Shown in pieces: positions 15,852 to 23,643 of a DNA stretch of 64,000 nucleotides; position 1 is the first letter of the stretch, and each line of letters opens with the position of its first letter. A program made the position numbers and the translations under genes. Source of the DNA: Candidatus Margulisiibacteriota bacterium (GTDB taxonomy: Bacteria; Margulisbacteria; WOR-1; JAHJIW01); contig JAHJIW010000011.1 of NCBI GenBank assembly GCA_018823125.1, positions 107,175 to 171,174 of the forward strand. The letters run 5' to 3'. Under the pieces are notes generated by a model. It did no database searches and had not been told where the DNA came from. It was given only the letters and a program-made list of their open reading frames with translations.

Positions 15852-16031
15852 TCACCCCTTTTTTTCGGCCGCTAAAGCCCAGCATAATGCCCCTACTCAC
15901 CCGAAAAAAGTCCAACCGAGCAATATGTTCAATGCAATAATCCCATCGCGACCCTTTCTGTTCCATGCAATTATTGACGGAGCAAAATAAATAACTAAAA
16001 ATGCGATAAACATTAGTGTTGAATCGTCCAT
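15852..16031 (-). pseudogene. Superinfection-immunity-like membrane protein with in-frame TGA
   Basis: Starts at ATG 16029-16031 behind a strong CGGAGGAAAG. It reads MDDSTLMFIAFLVIYFAPSI, then AWNRKGRDGIIALNILLGWT, FFG, a TGA at 15897-15899, and continues VGALCWALAAEKKG to a second TGA. The pattern (two hydrophobic segments, P-S-I-I-A, then LNxxLGWTxxGW) is that of the Imm_superinfect family. Family members have Trp exactly where the TGA stands, a one-base change from TGG. TGA is a stop elsewhere in the window, so this is probably a nonsense mutation, with recoding or sequencing error as alternatives. Either product would be a small inner-membrane protein. Confidence 0.7.
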
Positions 16032-16093
16032 TTCTTTCCTCCGATTCATTGCGTTAATGGTAGGTTTTTCTCTAAACTATGAGCATATGTTAT

Positions 16094-16111
16094 CACCGCA
16101 TATATGCGGTG
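16094..16111. promoter_or_regulatory. 18-bp perfect palindrome, likely XRE operator
   Basis: CACCGCATATATGCGGTG is perfectly self-complementary and lies 35 bases before the XRE regulator's start codon. Position and symmetry suit autoregulation by a dimeric repressor. Confidence 0.6.
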
Positions 16112-16145
16112 TAAAGCCAATATTGCCTGTGTGATAATCCCATCC

Positions 16146-16367
16146 ATGAATAAGGATATTAAAATTGAATTAGGGAAGCGTATTAAGGCTCTGCGAGGTA
16201 AATATAACCTAAGTCAAGAGCGATTGGCCGAATTGGCGAGAACAGACTATAAGCACATCCAAAAATTGGAAGGTAAAAATCCTCCGGCAGCTCAAATAGA
16301 CACTTTAGAAAAGATTGCAAAGGCATTTAAGCTGAGTGTGTCTAAACTGCTCGATTTTGACGATTAA
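16146..16367 (+). CDS. XRE-family helix-turn-helix regulator
   Basis: 73 residues from the ATG at 16146. The helix-turn-helix runs from LGKRIKALRGKYNLSQERLA to YKHIQKLEGK, close to the classic HTH_3 pattern, and IDTLEKIAKAFKLSVSKLL completes the five-helix fold. The longer upstream frame lacks homology and overlaps the palindrome at 16094-16111. It is the main rightward gene of the element and the likely repressor. Its own palindrome differs from the GGTGA...TCACC pair at 13277/13354, so those may have another ligand. Confidence 0.8.
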   Translation: MNKDIKIELGKRIKALRGKYNLSQERLAELARTDYKHIQKLEGKNPPAAQIDTLEKIAKAFKLSVSKLLDFDD

Positions 16368-16601
16368 ACCGCCTTAAATCAATTTTAATCTTTCATCCCA
16401 AACTCAACTTCTTGAAGTCCCATTTATTTTAAATTCATAATGAGACAGCTAATGGGGTAAGGTCAATTTCTACTAGTCATTTTTTTATACTATGCCTATA
16501 ATACCTGCGCGCCAAATACGTCGTGCATACCTGTATGACAAGAGGTCGATATATAGTGTTTTACTTGGAGAGAAAATACCTACTTGCTTTTGGAGGTCGA
16601 T

Positions 16602-16709
16602 ATGGAAGAATCTTTATTTAAAGATATTTATAAATTTGTTCAAGATTATTTAGCAGCAAGCCCTTCAATAAATTCTATCATTTCACTAACCACATTAAAC
16701 GCCGAATGA
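16602..16709 (+). CDS. Possible small ORF or gene remnant, 35 residues
   Basis: ATG at 16602 sits behind TGGAGG at good distance and encodes MEESLFKDIYKFVQDYLAAS followed by 15 more residues, then TGA. Its end overlaps the 3' end of the HEPN gene on the other strand. The quality of the start and the abrupt end suggest the 5' piece of a truncated gene. The sequence aggtcgatat occurs both at its start and 51 bases before. Confidence 0.35.
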   Translation: MEESLFKDIYKFVQDYLAASPSINSIISLTTLNAE

Positions 16710-17833
16710 GCTTCCTCTATTGTGGCCTCAGCCACTTTCCCATGGGCCAGATTATTCCTTAGCTTTCTTGCGGAATTGATCTTCCCCAACAAATCCTTGC
16801 TTGGCTTCTTATTTTCAGGACAAACAGCTACAAAATCTATATTCAAGACATGGCTAAAAGTCATGTCTTTTCCGTGTTCATCAAGTTTATTTTTAGAAAC
16901 TCCTAGATCTATTAACATTTTAGTCGTAAATTTTGAAACACAAATATCTATTGCAAAAACCGATTGAAGTAACGCCTGTGTCCAATTCCCCACATCCAGC
17001 CAACTTCCTGCCTGTAATAATATATCTTTATAATTTAATTTCCCCCAATTATCACTATTTATATCTTTAAGGTCTAAATATTCTTGCTTTGATAATCTCA
17101 ACGGTTTTTCAATTACACGTGCGGTATTTGCGGAAAATGCCATTGACGTATTAACACGAGCATCTTTTCCCCATACCGCTATTATAATTTTATCTAATAT
17201 TAACAAATCGATGTAGGGCGGGATTATGCCGCGATAACCACTACGCAATCTTCGAAAAGCAAACAATATCTTATTTAAATCAACCAATAAATATTGCAAT
17301 ATCTTTTCTAAGTTTTCCTCAAAAGCAGTTTCCGGACTCTCCCCCCTTATTTCGAAAACAGAGGTTACAAATGTTTTCATTAAATTCACTATATATGGCT
17401 TCTCAGATAAATCGAATTCTTTTATTGCCTCTCTGATTTTTGGCCCAGGCATAACGTAATATCTGGCAGCACTACCATCAAGAGCTCCATGCCCAACATC
17501 GAGCCTTATGTGTTGGTTAGAAATAAAATATTCTCTCACGCCACTATTGCATGGAACATTTATTGAAAACTCATTTTCTCCTTCTGGGGCAGGCAACAAT
17601 ATCGGCAATTCTACCCCCAGTTCAATAAAATACTTGTTCTTATCGGCTGGGTATATTTTATCAAAGAATTTAGCTATGGAACGACGACTTCCCCCAACAC
17701 CATCAAGATGGGCAAAAATTTCCAAAGGATTTAATTCTACGGCAGATTTAAGCAAAAGGCTTTTATCTGCAAAACGCATATTTCCTGATTCGAACTCTCT
17801 TAAAAATAAACGTAGCTTCTTTATTTCAAGCAT
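16646..17833 (-). CDS. HEPN-domain protein, probable defence or toxin cargo
   Basis: 395 residues from the ATG at 17833. The C-terminal ~130 residues are helical and contain RKLRNNLAHG, the R-x4-H motif that forms the active site of HEPN ribonucleases. The long N-terminal region (about 1-260) has no motif I recognise; a sensor role is possible. A TATAAT ends six bases before the ATG, so the longer frame starting with GTG at 17881 is unlikely. Located at the far end of the element, a usual place for cargo. HEPN proteins often act in abortive infection or toxin-antitoxin systems; that role here is inferred. Confidence 0.65.
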   Translation of the reverse strand: MLEIKKLRLFLREFESGNMRFADKSLLLKSAVELNPLEIFAHLDGVGGSRRSIAKFFDKIYPADKNKYFIELGVELPILLPAPEGENEFSINVPCNSGVREYFISNQHIRLDVGHGALDGSAARYYVMPGPKIREAIKEFDLSEKPYIVNLMKTFVTSVFEIRGESPETAFEENLEKILQYLLVDLNKILFAFRRLRSGYRGIIPPYIDLLILDKIIIAVWGKDARVNTSMAFSANTARVIEKPLRLSKQEYLDLKDINSDNWGKLNYKDILLQAGSWLDVGNWTQALLQSVFAIDICVSKFTTKMLIDLGVSKNKLDEHGKDMTFSHVLNIDFVAVCPENKKPSKDLLGKINSARKLRNNLAHGKVAEATIEEAHSAFNVVSEMIEFIEGLAAK

Positions 17834-17839
17834 ATCCAA

Positions 17840-17845
17840 ATTATA
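17840..17845 (-). promoter_or_regulatory. TATAAT of a leaderless promoter (HEPN gene)
   Basis: TATAAT ends six bases before the ATG at 17833; TTAGCA stands 18 bases further upstream as a weak -35. Confidence 0.45.
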
Positions 17846-17897
17846 CCCTAACAAATTGAAACCTGCTAACAACGTGCTCACACTCTCAGTCGTCTTC

Positions 17898-17942
17898 AGT
17901 GGTTCTGTGTGGGTTTGTATGGGTTTGAGTGGTTCTGTGCGG
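17898..17942. repeat. Short imperfect direct repeats
   Basis: AGTGGTTCTGTG occurs at 17898-17909 and 17928-17939, exactly 30 bases apart, with gggtttg repeated between them. No coding frame explains the block. The rest of 17882-18100 shows no gene. Confidence 0.5.
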
Positions 17943-18109
17943 TGCTCAGTTGTGCTTAAATCCCTATATCAAGAGGGGATTCATTGTAACTGTAAATTAG
18001 GTCAAACAGGATCACAAGTAGCCACTTTTTCGGTTTTAGAGAAAGAATGGGGGCTATAGTGAGTAGCATGGTGGGGTAAATTTTGATAGAATTCATGCAG
18101 GTTGGCTCA

Positions 18110-18134
18110 TTAAACAAGTTCTAACTTGGTTTAA
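18110..18134. repeat. Inverted repeat beside attR
   Basis: TTAAACAAGTT and AACTTGGTTTAA are reverse complements except for one inserted G. They lie four bases from the attachment core and may be a recombinase arm site. Confidence 0.45.
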
Positions 18135-18137
18135 CAA

Positions 18138-18146
18138 GCCGCCCCA
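18138..18146 (+). repeat. attR core (direct repeat)
   Basis: GCCGCCCCA, identical to the end of tRNA-His at 7811-7819, immediately before AATTTTAGGAGA-ATG of pabA/trpG. Confidence 0.6.
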
Positions 18147-18159
18147 AATTTTAGGAGAA

Positions 18160-18732
18160 ATGATGCTACTCGTCATCGATAACTACGATTCGTTTACTTA
18201 CAACCTGGTTCAATACCTGGGTGAGCTGGGTGCGGACTTAAAAGTTATCCGCAACGATAAAATTGACATCGAAGGGATCAAAAACCTCAACCCTTCTCAG
18301 ATAATTATCTCTCCCGGACCAGGAACCCCCAAAGACGCCGGCATTTCGGTTGATGTAGTAAAAAACTTTTCGGGAAAAACTCCCATTTTAGGCGTCTGCC
18401 TGGGACTGCAGTCTATTGCCTTTGCATTTGGCGGAAAGATTGTACATGCAAAATCACTGATGCACGGAAAAGTTTCTGATATTTACCACGACGGGAAAGG
18501 TGTATTTAAGGGGCTATCAAATCCTTTCACGGCTACACGGTATCATTCATTGGTGGCTGAAGAAAAATCCCTACCTAACTGCCTCGAAATTACCGCCCGC
18601 ACTAAAGATGACAATGAAATTATGGGCATTAAACATAACGAACATCCTACTTATGGAGTTCAGTTTCATCCGGAGTCAATCTTAACCGACGAAGGCAAAA
18701 AGCTGCTTAAGAATTTTCTGGAGTTGGCTTAG
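18160..18732 (+). CDS. pabA: Glutamine amidotransferase of aminodeoxychorismate/anthranilate synthase
   Basis: 190 residues, a class I glutamine amidotransferase that supplies ammonia to chorismate-using synthases of folate (PabA) or tryptophan (TrpG). Catalytic Cys80 in GVCLGLQ, and His and Glu in VQFHPES complete the triad; MHGK and the N-terminal IDNYDSFTYNLVQYL are the subfamily markers. No partner synthase subunit lies nearby, so pabA versus trpG cannot be decided. Ribosome binding site AGGAGA. The mobile element ends 13 bases upstream and has separated this gene from tRNA-His. Its end overlaps the convergent FmdB gene by 26 bases. Confidence 0.88.
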   Translation: MMLLVIDNYDSFTYNLVQYLGELGADLKVIRNDKIDIEGIKNLNPSQIIISPGPGTPKDAGISVDVVKNFSGKTPILGVCLGLQSIAFAFGGKIVHAKSLMHGKVSDIYHDGKGVFKGLSNPFTATRYHSLVAEEKSLPNCLEITARTKDDNEIMGIKHNEHPTYGVQFHPESILTDEGKKLLKNFLELA

Positions 18733-18973
18733 TTTCTTTCTTTTCTGCTTTAGTTTCCGGCTTTTCTTTTTTAGGCGCAGATAAAACACTTTTATCTTTT
18801 TTATAATCCGTAACGTGAAACCCGGAACCCTTAAATATGATCCCCACCGGCGAAATTAAGCGTTCCACCGCCCCTTTGCATTCGGGGCAATACTTAAGTT
18901 TGGGATCGGTCATGCGCTGCTCGACCTCAAAGATATATCCGCATTTTTTACATTTATAATCGTAGAGTGGCAT
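18707..18973 (-). CDS. FmdB-family zinc-ribbon protein
   Basis: 88 residues. MPLYDYKCKKCGYIFEV followed by YCPECKG gives two CxxC pairs, the FmdB/CxxC_CXXC_SSSS zinc ribbon, once linked to regulation of formamidase genes but generally of unknown role. The tail (KKEKPETKAEKKETKP) is Lys/Glu-rich and probably disordered. Follows serS by four bases in the same operon. Confidence 0.8.
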   Translation of the reverse strand: MPLYDYKCKKCGYIFEVEQRMTDPKLKYCPECKGAVERLISPVGIIFKGSGFHVTDYKKDKSVLSAPKKEKPETKAEKKETKPTPENS

Positions 18974-18977
18974 AGTA

Positions 18978-20252
18978 TTATTTTCCGATTTTTAGGATTG
19001 GGACCTCTAGATATTGATGCAGGGCTTCCGGAACTTCAACCGAACCATCATCTTTTTGGAAATTTTCCAGGATGGCCGCCATGGTTCTGCCAACTGCCAG
19101 CCCTGATCCATTTAACGTATGAACAAATTCGGGTTTAGCCTTCGGATCTTTCCTGAATTTTATATTAGTTCTGCGCGCCTGGAAAGTTTCGAAGTTACTG
19201 CAGGAAGAAATTTCCCGATATTTACCTTCGGATGGGAACCAGACTTCAAGATCAAAGGTTTTGGCTGCCGCAAAACCCAAGTCTCCGCCGCACAACTCCA
19301 CCACCCGATACGGAAGCCCCAGCCTCCTCAGCACTTCCTCCGCATTTTTGGTTAAACTTTCAAGTTCTTCATAAGATTTTTGCGGATCAACAAATTTTAC
19401 TAACTCAACTTTATTGAACTGGTGCTGACGGATAAGGCCGCGCACATCTTTACCGTAGGATCCGGCTTCTCTTCTAAAACAGGGAGAAAATGCGCAATAT
19501 TTAATGGGCAATTGATCCAGGGACAGTATTTCGTTTTTATGGATATTGGTAACCGAAACCTCGGCAGTCGGCACCAGATAAAATTCATCATCTCTGCACT
19601 TAAATAAATCTTCTTCAAATTTTGGAAGTTGGCCCGTTCCCTGCATACTGTCGGCATTCACTAAAATCGGAGGAAAAACTTCAGTGTAACCATGCTCTTC
19701 TGAATGTAAATCTAACATGAAGTTGATCAGCGCACGCTCAAGCTGTGCGCCTAACCCTTTTAAAGTGCAAAATCGAGACCCGGCAATTTTGGCGGCTGAT
19801 TCAAAATCTAAAATCCCCAGTTCTTTCCCGATTTCATAATGCGGTTTAACTTTGGCCTTTTTAGCTTCGCCCCATTTTCTTACTTCGATATTATCCCGAG
19901 CATCCATGCCGGGCGGCACCGATACGTGAGGTAAATTAGGAAATTCGAGCAGTACCTTTTTGGCTTGTTCTTCTTCAACCCGGCGAATTTCGTCTAATTC
20001 CTTAATTCGATCAGCGGCTTTTTTCATTTCGGCAATGATGGCTGAGGTATCTTCCTTTTTCTTTTTCATCTGAGCGATTTTGTCAGTGATTTCGTTGCGG
20101 CGGTTTTTTAATTCGTCTACTTCAAAGGTGGCTTTTCTCCAGCGCTCGTCCGCGGCTAAAAACTTATCCACTAAACTGGCGTCTGCATTACGGTCTTTTA
20201 AAGCTTTTTTAACGGCATCCGGATTATTGCGTAATTGTTTTGGATCGAGCAT
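18978..20252 (-). CDS. serS: Seryl-tRNA synthetase
   Basis: 424 residues, full length for the family. [21 protein letters not shown] leads into the long N-terminal coiled coil (about 30-100) that binds the tRNA-Ser variable arm. The class II catalytic core has SPCFRREAG (motif 2) near 256 and [18 protein letters not shown] (motif 3) near 383. Charges tRNA-Ser in the cytoplasm. Ribosome binding site AAGGTGA. Lies behind cysS in the same direction. Confidence 0.96.
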   Translation of the reverse strand: MLDPKQLRNNPDAVKKALKDRNADASLVDKFLAADERWRKATFEVDELKNRRNEITDKIAQMKKKKEDTSAIIAEMKKAADRIKELDEIRRVEEEQAKKVLLEFPNLPHVSVPPGMDARDNIEVRKWGEAKKAKVKPHYEIGKELGILDFESAAKIAGSRFCTLKGLGAQLERALINFMLDLHSEEHGYTEVFPPILVNADSMQGTGQLPKFEEDLFKCRDDEFYLVPTAEVSVTNIHKNEILSLDQLPIKYCAFSPCFRREAGSYGKDVRGLIRQHQFNKVELVKFVDPQKSYEELESLTKNAEEVLRRLGLPYRVVELCGGDLGFAAAKTFDLEVWFPSEGKYREISSCSNFETFQARRTNIKFRKDPKAKPEFVHTLNGSGLAVGRTMAAILENFQKDDGSVEVPEALHQYLEVPILKIGK

Positions 20253-20273
20253 AAAAATTCACCTTTTTATTAA

Positions 20274-21743
20274 TTATTTAACCGCACTCCATTTGGTGCC
20301 CAGTGAAGTATCTTCTAATATTATACCCTGAGCTTTAAGTTTGTCTCTAATTTTGTCTGCTTTATTAAAATCTTTGTTTTTGCGCGCAGCCTCACGTTCG
20401 GCAATTTGGTCTTCAATTTTTTTCACTTCCGGGGAATCGTCTATCGCACCACCCATACCACCCAATTCAATTTTAGCTTTGGTTTCAAGTTTTATTCCCA
20501 AAACCTCACACAAATCTAAAACCGACTTTTTCATAATCTCTAAACATTCTTTTTCGGCTTCGCCTTCATCTAACGTTTTATGACAAAAATGGATCATCTC
20601 AAAAATAGCAGCAATGGCACCGGCAGTATTAAAATCGTCATCCATTTCTTTGGTGAATTTTTCATTATATTCCAAAAGATCTTCCTGAATATCTTCGATC
20701 TCAATTTGCGGCGCAGTTTCAGTGGTTTTTCCTAGAATAAAATCAACATCCTGTATGAATTTTACCAGTCGACCATAAGCTGAACTGGCTTCAGTTAATT
20801 GTTGATCCGAAAAATCGATGGGACTGCGATAGTGCGTCTGCAATAAAAATAACCTAACCACCATGGGATCAAATTTTTCAAATATATCCTTCAGGGTAAA
20901 GAAATTACCCAGAGATTTTGACATTTTTTGTTTATTGATATTCACAAAACCATTATGCATCCAGTATTTGGCAAAGAGTTTTCCGGTGGCAGCTTCGGCC
21001 TGGGCAATTTCGTTTTCGTGGTGAGGAAAAATTAAGTCGCGTCCTCCGCCATGGATATCAAAAGTCTGTCCTAAATATTTTGAAGACATGACTGAACACT
21101 CGATATGCCATCCGGGCCTCCCCTTCCCCCACGGACTATCCCAGGAAGGCTCGCCTTCTTTAGCTGCTTTCCATAAAGCAAAATCATGCGGGCTCTTTTT
21201 GCGCTTATCTATTTCAACGCGAGCCCCCGCCTCCATATCCTCTAATTTGCGTTTGGACAATTTACCGTAACCATTGAACTTAGCCACTTCAAAATATACA
21301 TCTGAAGCATCACCAACCTTAATTGCATAGGCAAACCCCTTATCAATCAAAGTTTGTATAATTTTAACCATATCATCGATGTGTTCAGTGGCTTTAGGAT
21401 AATTCGAAGGCGGTTTAACGTTTAACTTTGACATAACATCTTGATAAGAATCGAAATACTGCTTCACTATTTCTGCGCACTTCTGCTTGATATCTTTAGC
21501 CCCTTGAGCTTTAGCAATAATTTTGTCATCCACATCCGTAACATTTTGAATATAATTAACTTTGTAATCAGAATATTCCAGATAACGGCGCACTACATCA
21601 AAAGTTACGTAAGCACGGCCATGCCCGAGGTGGGTTTCATCATAAGGAGTAACTCCGCATACGTACATTGAAACCTGCGGCGGGGTTTGCGGCTCAAAAT
21701 CTTCTTTTTTTTGGGAAAGGGTATTATAAATTCTGACGGTCAT
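20274..21743 (-). CDS. cysS: Cysteinyl-tRNA synthetase
   Basis: 489 residues, class I synthetase. YVCGVTPYDETHLGHGRAYV contains the HxGH (HLGH) signature, KMSKSLGN the KMSKS loop, and the zinc ligands include the Cys of MYVCG and of ECSVMSS plus the His of HHENEIAQ. A C-terminal anticodon-binding region follows. Upstream, in the direction of transcription, lies a block of three sigma-28-like genes and then cysE. cysE-cysS neighbours are common in bacteria, so the block may be an insertion. Confidence 0.96.
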   Translation of the reverse strand: MTVRIYNTLSQKKEDFEPQTPPQVSMYVCGVTPYDETHLGHGRAYVTFDVVRRYLEYSDYKVNYIQNVTDVDDKIIAKAQGAKDIKQKCAEIVKQYFDSYQDVMSKLNVKPPSNYPKATEHIDDMVKIIQTLIDKGFAYAIKVGDASDVYFEVAKFNGYGKLSKRKLEDMEAGARVEIDKRKKSPHDFALWKAAKEGEPSWDSPWGKGRPGWHIECSVMSSKYLGQTFDIHGGGRDLIFPHHENEIAQAEAATGKLFAKYWMHNGFVNINKQKMSKSLGNFFTLKDIFEKFDPMVVRLFLLQTHYRSPIDFSDQQLTEASSAYGRLVKFIQDVDFILGKTTETAPQIEIEDIQEDLLEYNEKFTKEMDDDFNTAGAIAAIFEMIHFCHKTLDEGEAEKECLEIMKKSVLDLCEVLGIKLETKAKIELGGMGGAIDDSPEVKKIEDQIAEREAARKNKDFNKADKIRDKLKAQGIILEDTSLGTKWSAVK

Positions 21744-21794
21744 ATCGAGAAAAATCGTAACATAAAACCAGAGGGATTGAAAGGTTGATTTTAT

Positions 21795-22541
21795 TTAAGC
21801 GTCGCGCAATCTTTGCAAGAATTCAGGCAACTCTTCGGGGTTTGCTCTTTGGATCCAAAGCGGGACATCATCTTTACCCGCCGAAACAAATTCTACGTGA
21901 GAAAACTGATCGCCAACCGTTTCTCTGCCAACCGGTAGTTTATGGGGAAGACTATTGCCTGCCGAATAATAAAATCTTCGACGATCCGCCTCTACCTGAA
22001 GCGAGATCGGAACAACCTTAAAACCCTTGAGCCCACCTTGCCAACCTTTATCACTACAATCGGACCCTTTCAATGTAGTCATCCTTTCCAAAAGCCAAGG
22101 CAATGAACTAGTCGCAGTATCGATCACCGCTTGAATTTCTTCCCATTTTTGCGAGCTAATGGTCAATTCCTCTAATCCTAGCGGGATCATTAAACGCGGA
22201 TCAATATCAACTGAATATCTTCTTTCTGCTCCCCCTCTATCAACAAAAGGACTAAGATCAAAACCAGGTCTGTTCCGTACAATGAAAGAAAATTCACCGG
22301 GGGTACCGTAGAAAAATAACTGGCCGTCTTCAATTCCCCTATAAACTATGCCTTGTCCGGCAAATCCTCTTCCGTTGGCAGGTATATCAAACGAAAAACC
22401 CGCTCCTACTACATGAACTTTCTCATCAAGTCTTTGCACTTTCACTGACGTTCTAACTACACCCGAAACGCCATGTCTAAATCTCACAGCTCTAAGATTA
22501 AAATGAATATTACCTTTACTTAAGACACTTCCAGTAGCCAT
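21795..22541 (-). CDS. Unknown protein of the sigma-28-like set
   Basis: 248 residues from the ATG at 22541, chosen because GAGGAG stands seven bases upstream; the longer frame to 22556 would start before this site. No signal peptide, membrane segment or recognised motif. The first 140 residues look beta-rich with many Gly, Arg and Val; the end is helical (NPEELPEFLQRLRD). Third gene in the block with two kinases, with its own promoter, so it could be a kinase substrate or partner. That link is inference. Confidence 0.6.
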   Translation of the reverse strand: MATGSVLSKGNIHFNLRAVRFRHGVSGVVRTSVKVQRLDEKVHVVGAGFSFDIPANGRGFAGQGIVYRGIEDGQLFFYGTPGEFSFIVRNRPGFDLSPFVDRGGAERRYSVDIDPRLMIPLGLEELTISSQKWEEIQAVIDTATSSLPWLLERMTTLKGSDCSDKGWQGGLKGFKVVPISLQVEADRRRFYYSAGNSLPHKLPVGRETVGDQFSHVEFVSAGKDDVPLWIQRANPEELPEFLQRLRDA

Positions 22542-22579
22542 AATTATTCTCCTCACAAAATTGTCAACTCAACTAATAG

Positions 22580-22608
22580 ATTATCGTTAGCTTGGCAAGA
22601 AAATTTCA
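22580..22608 (-). promoter_or_regulatory. sigma-28-like promoter of the 21795 gene
   Basis: TGAAA (22604-22608), TTTTC, 17-base gap, CGATAAT (22580-22586) on the minus strand. The -10 is the closest in the set to the classical CGATAA. Confidence 0.72.
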
Positions 22609-22628
22609 GTTTTTAGGGGATTTTTTTA

Positions 22629-23594
22629 TTATCCTGGCACCGGAGAGCTAAAGATATGTTCCAGCGGAAAAAGCGTCAAGCCTAATTCTTCTAAAGTTAA
22701 ATCAATGATGTGAATCAATAAATCATAATTATGTACTCGCCGATCACGATCCCTGGCAACCATACAGTCAATCAGTCTTTGCAACTCCGGCCCACGAGTT
22801 CCGCATGGAAAAGGCTCTTCTCGATGCATCCTGAACAATTGTTGATAATTACCGGTAAAGGGAGGACTACCCTCTAGCATCTCAAATAAAGTTACACCCA
22901 GAGAATAAATATCCGACAGTTCATCAAGCTTTTCCACTTCCATAGCACAGGCTTCCGGAGACATATATAAAGCCGTTCCATAAATTCCTCTGGCAAATTT
23001 GCTGCCGACAAAACGCATGGCCGCAATTGAAAAATCAGAAATCTTAACCTGACCGTCCCGGGTTATCAAAACGTTATCCGGTTTAACATCCATATGATGG
23101 CAGGTTCGATTATTCTGAACACCCAAATTATAAGCCGAACGCAACCCGAGGCATATTTCCCTGGTAATGGTCAGGGCAAATTGAGACGTAAAAAGAATTT
23201 TATTTTCATTTGCATCTTCCAGCAAGTCTCTTAGTGATGCACCGCGTATCAATTCCATCTCAAGGTAAGCATATCCATCTACCACCCCAAAATCATTTAC
23301 CTTGACAATATTTTGCGCACCATGGTAAGTTAAAAAAGTAGAATACCGGCCCTCGTCATTCAATCTTTTAGCTTCCCTTTCGTATCTCAAAGGAGAAACT
23401 TTTAACGCCACTTCCATCTCCTGAGTACCAACCCGCCGAGTTGCCTGAAAGGTTTCCCCACCACCACCCCGCCCCAGACGCCTCCCAAGTGTATACGGTC
23501 CGATTCGATCTCCACTATATAAACTTGGCGCACCTACCCGTCTTCCGCTTGAGACTGCCGGCACGGTTGTTTTTACACTTGGAACTCTGGGCAT
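22629..23594 (-). CDS. Ser/Thr protein kinase, eukaryotic-like, with DFS motif
   Basis: 321 residues, cytoplasmic. Kinase landmarks in order: Gly loop GRGGGGETF (41-49), beta-3 Lys65 in VALKV, catalytic loop HMDVKPDN (H167, D169) in place of HRDxKxxN, SDFS (D187) in place of DFG, and GTALYMSPEA at the P+1 loop. All phosphotransfer residues are present, but the HRD Arg and the DFG Gly are changed. No membrane anchor or PASTA domains, unlike most bacterial wall-sensing kinases. A short basic, Val/Ser-rich head precedes the domain. Own sigma-28-like promoter; lies right after a second, more degenerate kinase. Confidence 0.85.
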   Translation of the reverse strand: MPRVPSVKTTVPAVSSGRRVGAPSLYSGDRIGPYTLGRRLGRGGGGETFQATRRVGTQEMEVALKVSPLRYEREAKRLNDEGRYSTFLTYHGAQNIVKVNDFGVVDGYAYLEMELIRGASLRDLLEDANENKILFTSQFALTITREICLGLRSAYNLGVQNNRTCHHMDVKPDNVLITRDGQVKISDFSIAAMRFVGSKFARGIYGTALYMSPEACAMEVEKLDELSDIYSLGVTLFEMLEGSPPFTGNYQQLFRMHREEPFPCGTRGPELQRLIDCMVARDRDRRVHNYDLLIHIIDLTLEELGLTLFPLEHIFSSPVPG

Positions 23595-23614
23595 TTTTAC
23601 TCCTTTAATACTTC

Positions 23615-23643
23615 TGTATCGCTAAAATTGATAGGAAATTTCA
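23615..23643 (-). promoter_or_regulatory. sigma-28-like promoter of the 22629 kinase
   Basis: TGAAA (23639-23643), TTTCC, 17-base gap, CGATACA (23615-23621). The -35 overlaps the stop codon of the upstream kinase, so the two kinases have separate promoters. Confidence 0.7.

Larger units (their letters stand above)
7811..18146. mobile_element. Integrative element in tRNA-His (serine recombinase, ~10.3 kb)
   Basis: Bounded by GCCGCCCCA at the tRNA-His 3' end and again 13 bases before the pabA/trpG start. The recombinase gene lies at the tRNA end, as in most site-specific elements. Contents: recombinase, primase-helicase, three or four small conserved element proteins, an unknown, a MORN-repeat secreted protein, a superinfection-immunity-like gene, a small secreted protein, an XRE regulator and a HEPN protein. 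No phage structural genes and no conjugation genes are visible, so it is more like a small integrative replicon or satellite. Nearly all genes face left. Without it, tRNA-His would run straight into AGGAGA-ATG of pabA/trpG. Confidence 0.75.

Noticed and set aside
15897..15899. Genome-wide reassignment of TGA to tryptophan
   Set aside because: TGA ends hldE, yqeK, dgt, the 23641 kinase, the recombinase and others at the expected family lengths, so TGA is a normal stop here.
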